A DNA stretch of 64,000 nt from Pseudalkalibacillus berkeleyi (GTDB lineage: Bacteria > Bacillota > Bacilli > Bacillales > Fictibacillaceae), in assembly GCF_021608225.1 (NCBI RefSeq), contig NZ_JAKIJS010000001.1, positions 558,001-622,000 on the forward strand, in the 5' to 3' direction. Made by a program: the position numbers and the translations under genes. The notes below the pieces were generated by a model, which had not been told where the DNA came from, did no database searches, and was given only the letters and a program-made list of their open reading frames with translations. This document shows positions 43,666-53,306 of this stretch, piece after piece. The stretch's first letter is position 1, and each line of letters opens with the position of its first letter.

Positions 43666-44790
43666 CTAATTAATAATTCCAGTATTCGTTATTTTGACAT
43701 TCACATTGTTTACTCGAATTGGAATATTAGGATACTCTTTTCGCCAATCTAATTTCTTCCACGTTTCAGGATGATAAGCGATTAATTCCCGACCAACTCC
43801 TACAACATCACTGTTTGCAGCCTGCATCTTTTTTATCATTTTGTTCATATCCTTTTCCAAGGTTTTTGATAGTCTAGTCTCTAACATTTTGATTTCTTTA
43901 CTACTTGTTAAGTTGTCGGAAGGATATTCAACCACACTTATCTTTAAATTGATATCAAAAGAAACTTCTACAGATCCAGTTTTATCTGTGATGACCTTCA
44001 TTTTACTTTTACTCTTTCCTACGTTCACAGTTACAAAGTTTTCGAGATCATGTTCTTTATCTTCATGTATTTTCCTGACTAACCGAGTAACCTTGTTCGT
44101 TTTATTCATTAAAATCAACAATAGGGTAGATTCTTTTGAGTTGAGGGTTCCAGTCATTTTATCATCTTGAAAGAGAGCCAGACCCCTTATTTTCACTTCT
44201 TCATTTTCTTCGTTCAATTGCAGATAAGGGATTACAGGATCCTTTCCAGGATCAAAAAACAATGGACAGATGGACTGAATATCGATCTTTGGGACGATTG
44301 TATTTTGCTCAGCACTAGTGATTAATTCTTCAAGATATTCTGCAATTAATGTATTACCCTTTCTCATTAATTGCAAGTAATCTTCTGCATCCCCGATAGT
44401 GATTGCAATCCGAGAGTTCAAGGAACTTGAAGGTTCCCGATAAAAAATGTCGAGTAGGGGATATAACCCAGACTGTCCGAGCTCTTCACTATATAAAAAA
44501 AGTCTATTCTTCGCTGCAGTAAAGTTACCAGAAAGCTTACGATCAATATTCATCCGTATGTTCCGAATGGTGCGACCATCTGCTGAAACGAATTCGTTTC
44601 GTGGCGTACCACCACCTGATTCTCCTCCAGCAACAAAGCCCCGTATAATGGCTGATCCACGTACTTTACCGTTTTCACCTTTGTCAAAAGCTGCAGCATA
44701 AACAATACGAGAATCTTTAATAAGTTGCTGATCCCAACAACCTGTTAAGAGAAACAAGGGTAAAATGAGCCCTAAAAGGATACGTTTCAT
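43666..44790 (-). CDS. Germinant receptor subunit C lipoprotein (GerAC/GerKC type)
   Basis: The 374-residue Ger(x)C lipoprotein has lipobox LLTGC and CWDQ, the usual family start after the signal peptide. The body has typical segments (VYAAAFDKGENGKV, then NRLFLYSEELGQ and a C-terminal helical domain). It sits on the outer face of the spore inner membrane with the A and B subunits. ATG 44790 overlaps the stop of the B gene by four bases and is preceded by GGAGGG. Confidence 0.92.
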   Translation of the reverse strand: MKRILLGLILPLFLLTGCWDQQLIKDSRIVYAAAFDKGENGKVRGSAIIRGFVAGGESGGGTPRNEFVSADGRTIRNIRMNIDRKLSGNFTAAKNRLFLYSEELGQSGLYPLLDIFYREPSSSLNSRIAITIGDAEDYLQLMRKGNTLIAEYLEELITSAEQNTIVPKIDIQSICPLFFDPGKDPVIPYLQLNEENEEVKIRGLALFQDDKMTGTLNSKESTLLLILMNKTNKVTRLVRKIHEDKEHDLENFVTVNVGKSKSKMKVITDKTGSVEVSFDINLKISVVEYPSDNLTSSKEIKMLETRLSKTLEKDMNKMIKKMQAANSDVVGVGRELIAYHPETWKKLDWRKEYPNIPIRVNNVNVKITNTGIIN

Positions 44791-45890
44791 TTCGACGCCC
44801 TCCAAGCTGAGAATCTTGATTTCAATGTTGAGATTGCAAGTAAAATAATCGGGATTCCTGCAATAAATATATAACTTATATAACCGACATAGGTGCCAAT
44901 TTTATCAATTTCAAATTTTGTTTGTGGAATTAATGCTGCAAAAAATGCAAACGCCGAAATGATGTAAACTGAATTTTTATGTTCTTTCTGTTTTAATAAA
45001 TAAGCTAATCCTTTCGAGGCGAACAACAAATAACTAATGAGTGAGGTAGCAACAATGACAATCCAAATTGAGATGAAAAGTAAGTCGATTCGTTCAACGA
45101 TCCTAAATGTTATTGCCTTTAACATATAAAGGACTGGTTGAGGGACTAATTCTATCTCTTTCGGCGAGAAAACTACATAACTGACCAACGTCAAAATGAC
45201 ATAAATAAGTGTAGTGACACCATTTGCTAGGCTGACGGACTTTAATATTGTAATGTCTTCTGCTTCAACATACTTAGAAAGAAATAGCAACATTTCAAAA
45301 CCGAGCATAGAGATTAATACAGAATGAGCACCTAATAGAATATTATACAAACCAGCCTGTCCAATCGGGAATAAATAGCGAGTTTCAGCAACATCAGGAA
45401 ATGAGATGAACGTCAAGATGATGAGCACTGGAATCATAACAGATACGAAGAGGTAGAAGCGAGCTATGATCCTGACTCTTTCTTTTGCTAAGTAAATACT
45501 AGCAATTACCATCATCAACATGACTGCCCATCTTGGAGTATTCGGAAGTACCCAGAGCTTAAGAATACCTTGATATAAAAGATAAATCAGCGTGCAGACA
45601 ATGGTTCCATAAATAACATATAGAATGTTGATTAATTTACCGAAATAGGGTCCTACTACTTTTTCAGCAATGCTAAAAATCGTCTCCCCTGGATATTTAC
45701 GAATTAATAACCATAGAGTAAGGATTAAAATTTGAACCACCAGACCAGCAACGATTACAGAAATCCATCCATCACTCTTGGAAGTCTGATGGACCGCGAA
45801 AGGAAGACCGAGAACTCCAACACCAATTTGTGTTTGAAGAATCATATAAAACAATTGATATTTTGTTATGGATTCTGCCTTATTTTTCAT
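44787..45890 (-). CDS. Germinant receptor subunit B, APC-type permease (GerAB/GerKB type)
   Basis: The 367-residue membrane protein has about ten helices of the spore-germination permease family within the APC superfamily. It starts with YQLFYMILQTQIGVGVLGLP, the conserved first helix. This subunit binds the small-molecule germinant. Its start overlaps the end of the A gene by 11 bases and its end overlaps the C gene by four. The germinant cannot be told from the sequence. Confidence 0.94.
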   Translation of the reverse strand: MKNKAESITKYQLFYMILQTQIGVGVLGLPFAVHQTSKSDGWISVIVAGLVVQILILTLWLLIRKYPGETIFSIAEKVVGPYFGKLINILYVIYGTIVCTLIYLLYQGILKLWVLPNTPRWAVMLMMVIASIYLAKERVRIIARFYLFVSVMIPVLIILTFISFPDVAETRYLFPIGQAGLYNILLGAHSVLISMLGFEMLLFLSKYVEAEDITILKSVSLANGVTTLIYVILTLVSYVVFSPKEIELVPQPVLYMLKAITFRIVERIDLLFISIWIVIVATSLISYLLFASKGLAYLLKQKEHKNSVYIISAFAFFAALIPQTKFEIDKIGTYVGYISYIFIAGIPIILLAISTLKSRFSAWRASK

Positions 45891-47412
45891 CCTTTTTCCA
45901 TCCTCTTGATGGCCATACCTGCTGATAATGTTGAGGTTTTGGATCCATCGGTCGAGTATTCATCATCCAACGGGGCAACCGGAATATTGTATCTTTTAAG
46001 TCATTCATGTGGAAAGGTGCAAACGGAGCAAAATATGGATGACCAAATGGCTCGATTTTGCACATATGAATAAGCAGAATCATAAGTCCAAAAACAATAC
46101 CTACAAACCCAAACAAAGCTGCCATGATCATAAGTGGAAAACCTAATATACGTACGGTTGTCGTCATTTCATTAGAAGGGACCACAAATGAAGCGATACC
46201 GGTAATGGCAACGACAATCAGCATGACATTGGAAATTAAGTTAGCTTGAACAACAGCAGTTCCAATTACGAGTCCTCCAACGATACCGATTGTTTGGGAA
46301 ATAGGACTCGGAAGCCGGACAGAAGCTTCTTTCAATAACTCCAGTGTCAGTTGCATGATAAACGCTTCTAATAATGGAGGGAACGGTATGAATTCCAAAG
46401 AGTTTTTCACTGAAAATACAAGCTCAATCGGTATGACTTCAAAATTGAACGAGACTAATGCGATATACACTGCAGGTAAACCAATGGCAATCAAAAAACT
46501 GAACAAACGAATGGCTCTTAAGAATGTACCTACAATCCAACGGCTATTGTAATCGTCTGGGGATTGATAAAAAGAGAAAAAGGTGACAGGTAAAATGATC
46601 GCGGTCGGACTGCCTTCCATTAATAAAACGATTCTCCCTTCCATAAGGTTGGCCGTGGCTCTATCAGGTCGCTCGGTATTCAACACTTGTGGAAATGGAG
46701 ATAGTGGGTAATCCTCAATGAATTCTTCAATATATCCAGGCGTTTGAATGGCATCTGTGTCAATGTAATTCAATCTTTCTTCTATGGTTTTCACTAATTC
46801 AGGATCCGCCAAATCTTTCATATACATAAGAGCTAATTTCGAATTTGTCGCCTTACCTAAAGTTATGTACTTCAAATATAGGTTTGGGTTTTCAATTCGT
46901 TTACGAAGTAAATAAATATTCGTCTGTAAACTTTCTATAAATCCTTCATGAGAGCCACGAATCACATACTCATTAGTTGGTTCAGATATGTTTCTGAAGT
47001 GAATGGCAAAAACATTACCTAAGTAGGCATGATCTTGCCCTTCCCCGATGATAGCGCACTGTCCTTCAATTAACCCTCGTACGACTTTTGTTAAATCCGT
47101 TGTGTAATTGACCTGTGTTACATTTATGACCTCAGGAATTTCTCCAGATTTATTTTCATGTAAAGGTCTAATGACAAACTCATCCATTTTCTTCTTATCA
47201 ACTAAGGATGCAATAAATACAATCAAGTGTTTCTTATCGTTGAATGTGATGGTCCTTGTTTCAAAATCCCCAGAATGAAAGAGAGCATTCTTAATATAGT
47301 CTAGGTTTTCTTCTAGACTTGGAAAAAAAGTTTGTGTAGTTGTGTGGAATTCAGTTTGATAAGAATTCATTTTCTTCTTTTTAATCGGTTTAGGAGACCT
47401 TCTTCCCCTCAT
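45880..47412 (-). CDS. Germinant receptor subunit A (GerAA/GerKA type)
   Basis: The 510-residue GerA-family protein has a cytoplasmic N-terminal half (to about residue 285) with LMYMKDLADPELVKTIEERL and FPQVLNTERPDRATANLMEGRI. Four to five membrane helices and a cytoplasmic tail follow. With subunits B and C it forms an oligomeric nutrient-gated ion channel that starts spore germination. The ATG follows GGAGTGG. It is the first gene of the operon, in the order A-B-C. It is divergent from csoR, with about 145 bases between the starts. Confidence 0.94.
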   Translation of the reverse strand: MRGRRSPKPIKKKKMNSYQTEFHTTTQTFFPSLEENLDYIKNALFHSGDFETRTITFNDKKHLIVFIASLVDKKKMDEFVIRPLHENKSGEIPEVINVTQVNYTTDLTKVVRGLIEGQCAIIGEGQDHAYLGNVFAIHFRNISEPTNEYVIRGSHEGFIESLQTNIYLLRKRIENPNLYLKYITLGKATNSKLALMYMKDLADPELVKTIEERLNYIDTDAIQTPGYIEEFIEDYPLSPFPQVLNTERPDRATANLMEGRIVLLMEGSPTAIILPVTFFSFYQSPDDYNSRWIVGTFLRAIRLFSFLIAIGLPAVYIALVSFNFEVIPIELVFSVKNSLEFIPFPPLLEAFIMQLTLELLKEASVRLPSPISQTIGIVGGLVIGTAVVQANLISNVMLIVVAITGIASFVVPSNEMTTTVRILGFPLMIMAALFGFVGIVFGLMILLIHMCKIEPFGHPYFAPFAPFHMNDLKDTIFRLPRWMMNTRPMDPKPQHYQQVWPSRGWKKDEK

Positions 47413-47496
47413 ATGAATCCACTCCGCTCAAAAGTATACTCAACATTAAACTTCCCACTATTGCTAAAAGTATCCAAGAGTATGTATGCAAAATAA

Positions 47497-47526
47497 TTGC
47501 AATAAATACTATAGGGGGGTATAGTA
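47497..47526 (+). promoter_or_regulatory. csoR-copAZ promoter with overlapping CsoR operator
   Basis: TTGCAA and TATAGT are spaced by 17 bases (47497-47502 and 47520-47525). The spacer and -10 hexamer lie inside TACTATA-GGGGGG-TATAGTA (47507-47526), an inverted repeat with a G-rich centre of the kind bound by CsoR. Apo-CsoR bound here would cover the -10 element, and Cu(I) would release it. Confidence 0.85.
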
Positions 47527-47558
47527 ATACTATCAAAAGAATTCAAGAGGTGATAGGT

Positions 47559-47858
47559 ATGCCAGAACATGATTCACCGATCATACCTAGGTCGGAAGAT
47601 GAAAAGATAAAAGTATTGAACAGATTGAAACGAATCGAAGGTCAAGTAAGAGGAATAGAAAAAATGGTAGAGGACGACCGGTATTGTATGGATGTACTCG
47701 TACAAATATCAGCAGTCAACTCTGCTTTAAAGCAGGTAGGCTTCTCTTTAATGGAGCGTCACACAAATACGTGTGTAAAGCATGCAATCGAATCAGGGAA
47801 CGGTGACGATCACATCGATGAGCTCATGAAAATCATGAGACAGTTTTCAAAGTCATAA
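47559..47858 (+). CDS. csoR: Copper-sensing repressor CsoR
   Basis: The 99-residue helical repressor has the Cu(I) ligands C43 (RYCMDV), H68 and C72 (ERHTNTC) in the spacing known for CsoR, and the conserved LKRIEGQVRGIEKMVE helix. Cu(I) binding lowers DNA affinity. ATG 47559 lies six bases after AGAGGTG; a GTG nine bases upstream is less likely. It is the first gene of csoR-copA-copZ and has its own operator at 47507. Confidence 0.96.
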   Translation: MPEHDSPIIPRSEDEKIKVLNRLKRIEGQVRGIEKMVEDDRYCMDVLVQISAVNSALKQVGFSLMERHTNTCVKHAIESGNGDDHIDELMKIMRQFSKS

Positions 47859-47878
47859 TCGAAAGAAGGGTGTAAAAA

Positions 47879-50302
47879 ATGAGTCAAGCACAACCTTTAA
47901 CGAATGAGACGAGAGAAGAGACACTTCCGATTTCAGGAATGACGTGCGCGGCTTGCTCAACTCGAATTGAGAAAGTACTGAACAAAATGGATGGCGTTGA
48001 AGCTGCGGTTAACTTGACTACTGAAAAAGCGAAAGTCAGGTTTGATGAAACGAAAGTCTCAACAGGTGACCTTATCGATAAGATTCAAAAGCTGGGATAT
48101 GATGTTCCTTCTGAAACGATAAAAGTTGATATTGAAGGAATGACATGTGCAGCGTGTTCCAATCGAATTGAAAAAGTTGTCGGTAAAATGAATGGCGTTA
48201 CGAGAGCCACCGTTAACTTGACGACTGAAGTAGGAACTGTTGAGTATAAACCTGGCCTTGTTTCAATCGATCACATACTTGAGAAGATTGATAAGTTAGG
48301 ATACTCGGCTAAGGTAAAAGAGGATGGAGGCTCAAAGCAGGTCTCTAAGGATCGAGAATTAAAGCAAAAGCAACGCACATTACTGTTTTCAATTCTGTTA
48401 TCCTTACCATTGTTGTATACAATGCTAGGGCACATGCCATTTGAAACAGGCATTACGGTTCCACACTTTTTGATGAATCCTTGGATACAATTGCTTCTAG
48501 CGACACCTGTCCAATTTTACATCGGGGGTCCATTTTATGTCGGAGCATACAGAGCTTTAGCTAACAAAAGCGCAAATATGGATGTCCTTGTCGCACTAGG
48601 TACTTCCGCAGCGTACTTTTACAGTTTAGTTGAATCCCTACGGACGCTCTGGCAGCCGGGATATGAACCTCAATTGTATTTTGAAACAAGTGCAATACTC
48701 ATTACGTTGATCTTACTTGGTAAGTACTTTGAATTTTTGGCAAAGGGAAGAACGACCCTCGCATTGAAATCTTTGTTGAATTTACAAGCAAAGGAAGCGA
48801 CGATCTTAGTTGAAGGTCAAGAGAAGAAGATTCCTGTTGATCAAGTGGAAGTTGGAAATCACATCATTGTTAAGCCGGGTGAAAAAATCCCAGTTGATGG
48901 GCTTGTGGTCAAAGGGCAGTCGTCTGTTGATGAGTCCATGATTACAGGTGAATCAATTCCAATCGAAAAAGCAGTAGATGATCAAGTCATCGGATCTACG
49001 ATTAATAAAAATGGCTCATTAACAGTCGAAGCAACTAAGGTCGGCAAGGATACCGCACTGGCAGGTATTATTAAGATTGTTGAAGAAGCTCAAGGTTCGA
49101 AAGCGCCAATTCAACGAATGGCTGACATCATTTCAGGAATTTTCGTTCCAATCGTAGTTGGAATCAGCGTTTTGGTGTTCCTCATATGGTTCTTTATTGC
49201 TGCACCAGGAGAACTGCCGACAGCCCTTGAAGCATCGATTGCAGTTCTTGTCATAGCTTGTCCTTGTGCATTAGGTCTTGCAACACCAACTTCCATAATG
49301 GTCGGGACTGGGAAGGGAGCAGAACGTGGCATTCTCTTTAAAGGAGGAGAATTTCTCGAAGGTACGCACAAAATTGATACGGTATTACTTGATAAGACGG
49401 GTACAATCACAAAAGGAAAGCCTGAAGTAACCGATTGGATTCCGCTCGTGGAAGAGGATCAATTATTAAGCTATTTGATCTCAGCTGAGCGTGGATCTGA
49501 ACACCCGTTAGCAAATGCGATCGTCGCATACGGTGAAGAAAAGGAAATCGAATATAAAGAAACAGATCATTTTGAAGCTGTCCCTGGTCACGGGGTTAAA
49601 GCGACGATAAATAATGAGAACATATTAGTAGGAACTCGTAAATTAATGGAGCAGCATTCAATTTCTACTTCTGAAAAAGAAACGCAAATTTCGGCATTAG
49701 AGTCAGAAGGGAAAACCGTTATGCTAGTTGGAATGAACGGTACTTTAGCTGGACTTATAGCCGTTGCGGACACCGTTAAAGAGACCTCTAAAGAAGCGAT
49801 TCACCAACTGAAGCAAATGGGAATCGATGTGTACATGGTAACAGGTGATAACATACGTACGGCACAAGCTATTGCTGATCAGATTGAATTGGAAGGCGTT
49901 TTTGCTGAAGTTCTACCAGAGGATAAGTCAGATAAAGTGAAGCAACTACAAGATGAAGGTAAGCGTGTGATGATGGTTGGGGATGGCATAAACGATGCGC
50001 CAGCCTTAGCACTGGCTGATATTGGAGTTGCAATTGGGACTGGTACAGATGTTGCTATTGAGACGGCTGATGTCACCTTAGTGGGAGGAGATTTGCAGCT
50101 ACTCAGTAAAGCGATTTTGTTAAGTCAAAAAACTATGAAGAACATTCGTCAGAATCTGTTCTGGGCATTGTTTTATAACTCTGCGGGAATCCCGATTGCT
50201 GCACTCGGCCTCCTTGCACCTTGGGTCGCTGGAGCGGCAATGGCATTCAGCTCCGTATCTGTCGTTAGTAACTCCCTTCGATTGAAGAGAGTGAAATTAT
50301 AA
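47879..50302 (+). CDS. copA: Copper-exporting P1B-type ATPase
   Basis: The 807-residue Cu(I) pump has two N-terminal heavy-metal domains (C23-A-A-C26 and C90-A-A-C93) and eight membrane helices. The transport motif is C461-P-C463. The phosphorylated aspartate is D505 in DKTGT and the hinge is [10 protein letters not shown] near residue 701. It exports cytoplasmic copper using ATP. It follows csoR by 20 bases and precedes the chaperone gene by 24 bases. Confidence 0.97.
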   Translation: MSQAQPLTNETREETLPISGMTCAACSTRIEKVLNKMDGVEAAVNLTTEKAKVRFDETKVSTGDLIDKIQKLGYDVPSETIKVDIEGMTCAACSNRIEKVVGKMNGVTRATVNLTTEVGTVEYKPGLVSIDHILEKIDKLGYSAKVKEDGGSKQVSKDRELKQKQRTLLFSILLSLPLLYTMLGHMPFETGITVPHFLMNPWIQLLLATPVQFYIGGPFYVGAYRALANKSANMDVLVALGTSAAYFYSLVESLRTLWQPGYEPQLYFETSAILITLILLGKYFEFLAKGRTTLALKSLLNLQAKEATILVEGQEKKIPVDQVEVGNHIIVKPGEKIPVDGLVVKGQSSVDESMITGESIPIEKAVDDQVIGSTINKNGSLTVEATKVGKDTALAGIIKIVEEAQGSKAPIQRMADIISGIFVPIVVGISVLVFLIWFFIAAPGELPTALEASIAVLVIACPCALGLATPTSIMVGTGKGAERGILFKGGEFLEGTHKIDTVLLDKTGTITKGKPEVTDWIPLVEEDQLLSYLISAERGSEHPLANAIVAYGEEKEIEYKETDHFEAVPGHGVKATINNENILVGTRKLMEQHSISTSEKETQISALESEGKTVMLVGMNGTLAGLIAVADTVKETSKEAIHQLKQMGIDVYMVTGDNIRTAQAIADQIELEGVFAEVLPEDKSDKVKQLQDEGKRVMMVGDGINDAPALALADIGVAIGTGTDVAIETADVTLVGGDLQLLSKAILLSQKTMKNIRQNLFWALFYNSAGIPIAALGLLAPWVAGAAMAFSSVSVVSNSLRLKRVKL

Positions 50303-50326
50303 ACAATCATATGAGGAGGAATTATC

Positions 50327-50530
50327 ATGGAAAAAACACTACAAGTTGAAGGAATGACATGTAATCACTGCAAATCAGCGGTTACAAACGCTTTGAAGGA
50401 GTTAGATGGTGTGAAAGAGGTTACTGTAAACCTTGAAAAAGGGGAAGCATCAGTTGTATATGAAGAAGGTACAGTGAATGAATCAGACATGAAAAATGCA
50501 GTTGAAGATCAAGGATACGACGTTAAATAG
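50327..50530 (+). CDS. copZ: Copper chaperone CopZ
   Basis: The 67-residue single heavy-metal domain has the metal site MTCNHC near the start and the usual beta-alpha-beta-beta-alpha-beta order. It hands Cu(I) to the CopA N-terminal domains. AGGAGGAA precedes the ATG. It is the last gene of the operon and is followed by a strong terminator. Confidence 0.96.
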   Translation: MEKTLQVEGMTCNHCKSAVTNALKELDGVKEVTVNLEKGEASVVYEEGTVNESDMKNAVEDQGYDVK

Positions 50531-50542
50531 TAGTGTGAGGGG

Positions 50543-50575
50543 ATACCCGGGGCCAAAGTGCTCCGGGTATTTTTT
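50543..50575 (+). terminator. Terminator of the copper operon
   Basis: ATACCCGG and CCGGGTAT form a perfect 8-bp stem with a 12-base loop, followed by TTTTT. Confidence 0.9.
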
Positions 50576-50625
50576 ATGCTCGGATATGTATGATAGGTCC
50601 ATCTGTGAGTGGTACCATCTTACTA

Positions 50626-50709
50626 AAATGGCGAGAATAATGTTGGAAATGTCGAGATTGATACGGGAAATGTCGAGATTAAACTGGGAAATGTCAAGAT
50701 TAGGTTAAA
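50626..50709 (+). repeat. 21-bp tandem repeat array, locus C
   Basis: Four exact 21-bp units start at 50626, 50647, 50668 and 50689 with core AAATGTCGAGATTA and are introduced by CTTACTAAAATG. Here one frame happens to stay open and would give heptads of the type EMSRL plus two residues. The corresponding frames at loci B and D contain stops. The array fills part of the 290-base gap after the copZ terminator. Confidence 0.75.
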
Positions 50710-50822
50710 GATTGGCAAGGCGAGATGAATAACAATTTTGCGCTCGCACCAGTCAAAATGCAATTGAAACGTGTACAACCTTTTCAGAATAGAGTGTTGT
50801 AGAAGAGAAGGTAGGGATTGAA

Positions 50823-51182
50823 ATGAATTATTCAAAATGGAAGGGATACTCAGGCTGGGGGGAGTGGTATCCTAGATGGCCATCACCTATGGAGACAGAT
50901 CCAGATGATGTGACCCAAATGATGTTTTCCGCGAAAAGCTTCATCACTCCAACTGAAGAGCTACTCTCATTACTGAAAACGATTACAACGGATCAAAACT
51001 TTGCTCATAGATTGAAAAAAGCAGCAGAATTAAATCAAAATGAGCAAGTCAAATTGTTAATCAAAGAAAAAGGCGTATTCACAGACTTCAATGTTGCAGT
51101 AAACCCAAGTGGCATCCGGATTGAATTCAAACCTGATCATGTCGAAGCGTGTTTTTATATTACATTTTCCCTTTGTTGGTAA
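50823..51182 (+). CDS. Conserved small protein, possibly spore-associated
   Basis: The 119-residue protein has a Trp/Tyr-rich N-terminus (YSKWKGYSGWGEWYPRW), a helical middle (residues 42-85) and a C-terminal beta segment NPSGIRIEF followed by a cysteine and a final Cys-Trp. I associate this arrangement with a family of short Bacillaceae proteins with spore-coat-like composition. No function is known to me. The frame starts ATG after GGTAGGGATTGAA. No sigma-E or sigma-K promoter is clear upstream. It is probably monocistronic. Confidence 0.6.
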   Translation: MNYSKWKGYSGWGEWYPRWPSPMETDPDDVTQMMFSAKSFITPTEELLSLLKTITTDQNFAHRLKKAAELNQNEQVKLLIKEKGVFTDFNVAVNPSGIRIEFKPDHVEACFYITFSLCW

Positions 51183-51341
51183 AATCGAACTTTCTACCTT
51201 GGCAACCTTTCATAATTGGGAAAATCCACGAAAATATACACGGTTATTGTGCATGAAAATCGCATAACTTTCCCAATACAAAGGACTCCTGAGCTGTGAT
51301 AGGATAAAAGTACCTTAAATAAACGAAAAGGATGTGGGAAT

Positions 51342-51557
51342 ATGTCTAGAATGATTGTTACCGTAAAAAGAGGGAAGAAATGGGCCAATATTTTAGACGG
51401 TAATTACCGATCCTCGAGTACTCATCTTACCCAGCAGGATGCCATTGAGGTGGCGAAGAATCGTGCACAACAAAAGGGTTACGAGCATGTCATTTATCGT
51501 AAAGATGGGACCATTCGTGAAGTCAACAAGTACTTACCGCTAACGATTCAAAAGTAG
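51342..51557 (+). CDS. DUF2188 domain protein
   Basis: The 71-residue basic protein has the DUF2188 pattern: GKKWANILDGNYR, then THLTQQDAIEVAKNRAQQKG and a final HVIYRKDGTIRE strand. It is a common small protein of unknown function. AAAGGATGTGGG precedes the ATG. It has its own promoter region and terminator. Confidence 0.8.
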   Translation: MSRMIVTVKRGKKWANILDGNYRSSSTHLTQQDAIEVAKNRAQQKGYEHVIYRKDGTIREVNKYLPLTIQK

Positions 51558-51592
51558 CAACATAGGTCTTATTAACTGCACATAATCATAGT

Positions 51593-51624
51593 AAAAAGGG
51601 ATTGGCGACTGCCAATCCCTTTTT
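51593..51624. terminator. Bidirectional terminator between DUF2188 and CPBP genes
   Basis: A perfect 14-bp stem (AAAAAGGGATTGGC with its complement) has a 4-base loop and T residues on both strands. It serves two convergent genes. Confidence 0.92.
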
Positions 51625-51637
51625 GTGTGTTGTCAAT

Positions 51638-52225
51638 CTAGAGCAATGGAAAAAGAACGAATAATAGTAAGTCGAAAATGAGATGAGAAACTAAAGGAAC
51701 GATCATGTTCTTCGTGTATTCATATAGAATAGCCCATACGAAGCCAGCAAGTAGAGCTGCAAGGACAAGTAATAGACTGCCTGATGCAAGATGTGCTAAT
51801 GCGTAAAGCCCGACAGATATCCATATGCGCTTCATAACAGATCCAGAAATCTTCTTCTGAACATATCCTCTCCAAAACCATTCTTCTGCTGGGATAATTA
51901 ATATAAACACTAGGACAGTCTGCCACGTCGTTTCAGGTTTAATCAAACCATATAATTGAGTCAGTTCCTCAAACATTGAGGGCATAAGGTTCACAACCAT
52001 GATCTTACCTATCGCAAATAGTAGATAGATTGCAACACCACTTACCACCGCAATCACTAGCAATTTATTAGAAGGCTTAAAAACCTTGGGTTTCCCTTTC
52101 AAGCTTGCAACTATTAATAAACTACCTTGAACAAGAGGAAATAGAACCCAAAAATATGCATCAGACTGAAATGCAAATGCTAATAGAATAATCGCGATAA
52201 CCGTGTGTGTAATCCATTTATTCAT
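51638..52225 (-). CDS. CPBP family intramembrane metalloprotease
   Basis: The 195-residue membrane protein has about six helices and the CPBP/Abi signature: E114-E115-x3-R119 (AEEWFWRGY), then H of ALAHLASG and H of VSHLIFD. These residues form the buried metal site of CAAX-type proteases. The substrate is unknown; related proteins act in prenyl-protein processing or bacteriocin self-immunity. It overlaps the end of the upstream transporter gene by eight bases, so the pair is co-expressed. Confidence 0.88.
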   Translation of the reverse strand: MNKWITHTVIAIILLAFAFQSDAYFWVLFPLVQGSLLIVASLKGKPKVFKPSNKLLVIAVVSGVAIYLLFAIGKIMVVNLMPSMFEELTQLYGLIKPETTWQTVLVFILIIPAEEWFWRGYVQKKISGSVMKRIWISVGLYALAHLASGSLLLVLAALLAGFVWAILYEYTKNMIVPLVSHLIFDLLLFVLFPLL

Positions 52226-53147
52226 GGTGGTGTAAACCTTTGGCGGGATTCGCTATAACTTGTTGACTTTGTTTATTTCTTGGTCTTTTTAAGAATAGAT
52301 AAATACCTATTAAAATTATCAAACCACCTACCAATTGCTCCGCTCGAATGAACTCATCTAACAGGAAATAAGCGAGAATAGATGCGCCAATTGGTTCACC
52401 TAAAATGCTCATTGAAATGACGGTCGTGCTAACATGCTTCAAAGCCCAATTAAAAATTGTGTGCCCTAGGAGGGTAGGGAACAATGCAAGTAAAATAAAA
52501 TACACCCAGTCTTGACCAGGGTAAGGTCCAAGCTTATATCCTAAACTTAAGCTATAGATCAAGAGGGTACAAGTAGCCATCCCATAAACAATAAATGTAT
52601 AGGTCATGAGATGAAGTCGTTTCCTTACATTTTGTCCAAATAAATAGTACACGGTAACGGCAATTGCGCCGAGTAAGGCTAATAAATCCCCAAACAAAGC
52701 CATTCCACTAATTTGAAAATCTCCCCAACTAATGAGAATGCTACCGCCTATTGCTAATGAACCTCCTAAAATAGCTTTTAGGGTCAGCTTCTCACTAAAA
52801 AAGATATAAGTCCCAATAAAAGCAAAGATCGGTTGCAAAGCCACTAGTACGACAGAGCTGGCGACAGAGGTGTAATTCAAAGACTCAAACCAAAGGATAA
52901 AATGAAAGGCCAAGAAAACTCCAGCAAATAGGCAAAATACTAGATCTCTTCGTTCAATCTTTATAAAGTCACGCCTGAAATAGATTAGGATGAAAGGCGT
53001 CATTAGGAGTGTAGTAAATAATAATCGGTACCCTGCGATAATAGGTGCAGGTGCAGAAGAAAGCTTTACGAGAACAGCAGATGTAGAGACTGATAAAACA
53101 CCTATACAAATTGCTAGGTATGGATTAATGATTGGATCTTTTTTCAA
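52218..53147 (-). CDS. EamA/DMT-family transporter
   Basis: The 309-residue membrane protein has ten helices formed by two EamA repeats of five. It starts with PYLAICIGVLSVSTSAVLVKLS, and a second repeat begins near GMALFGDLLALLGAIAVTVYYL. Members move amino acids or small metabolites. TTG 53147 lies six bases after AGGAGG. It is the first gene of a two-gene unit with the CPBP protease. Confidence 0.88.
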   Translation of the reverse strand: MKKDPIINPYLAICIGVLSVSTSAVLVKLSSAPAPIIAGYRLLFTTLLMTPFILIYFRRDFIKIERRDLVFCLFAGVFLAFHFILWFESLNYTSVASSVVLVALQPIFAFIGTYIFFSEKLTLKAILGGSLAIGGSILISWGDFQISGMALFGDLLALLGAIAVTVYYLFGQNVRKRLHLMTYTFIVYGMATCTLLIYSLSLGYKLGPYPGQDWVYFILLALFPTLLGHTIFNWALKHVSTTVISMSILGEPIGASILAYFLLDEFIRAEQLVGGLIILIGIYLFLKRPRNKQSQQVIANPAKGLHHHE

Positions 53148-53306
53148 TGAGTACCTCCTAGTTCAGCCAAAATGATAATTGTAGTTTATCACGGTCAGAT
53201 ACGAAGCGGAATACAAATTTAAATGTGATTAATCGAGATAACTAAACTTCTAGTCGATATATGTCGATATAACTAGATATAAGCTCAGAGCTGGGGGCAA
53301 CGATTT

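Noticed and set aside
49111-50076. Minus-strand open frames inside copA
   Set aside because: They are antisense shadows of a strongly conserved ATPase gene and show no ribosome sites or domains.
50496-50708. Open frame whose C-terminus reads as EMSRL-type heptad repeats
   Set aside because: It is the translation of the 21-bp array at locus C. The equivalent frames at loci B and D contain stops, it overlaps the end of copZ and its terminator, and it has no ribosome site.
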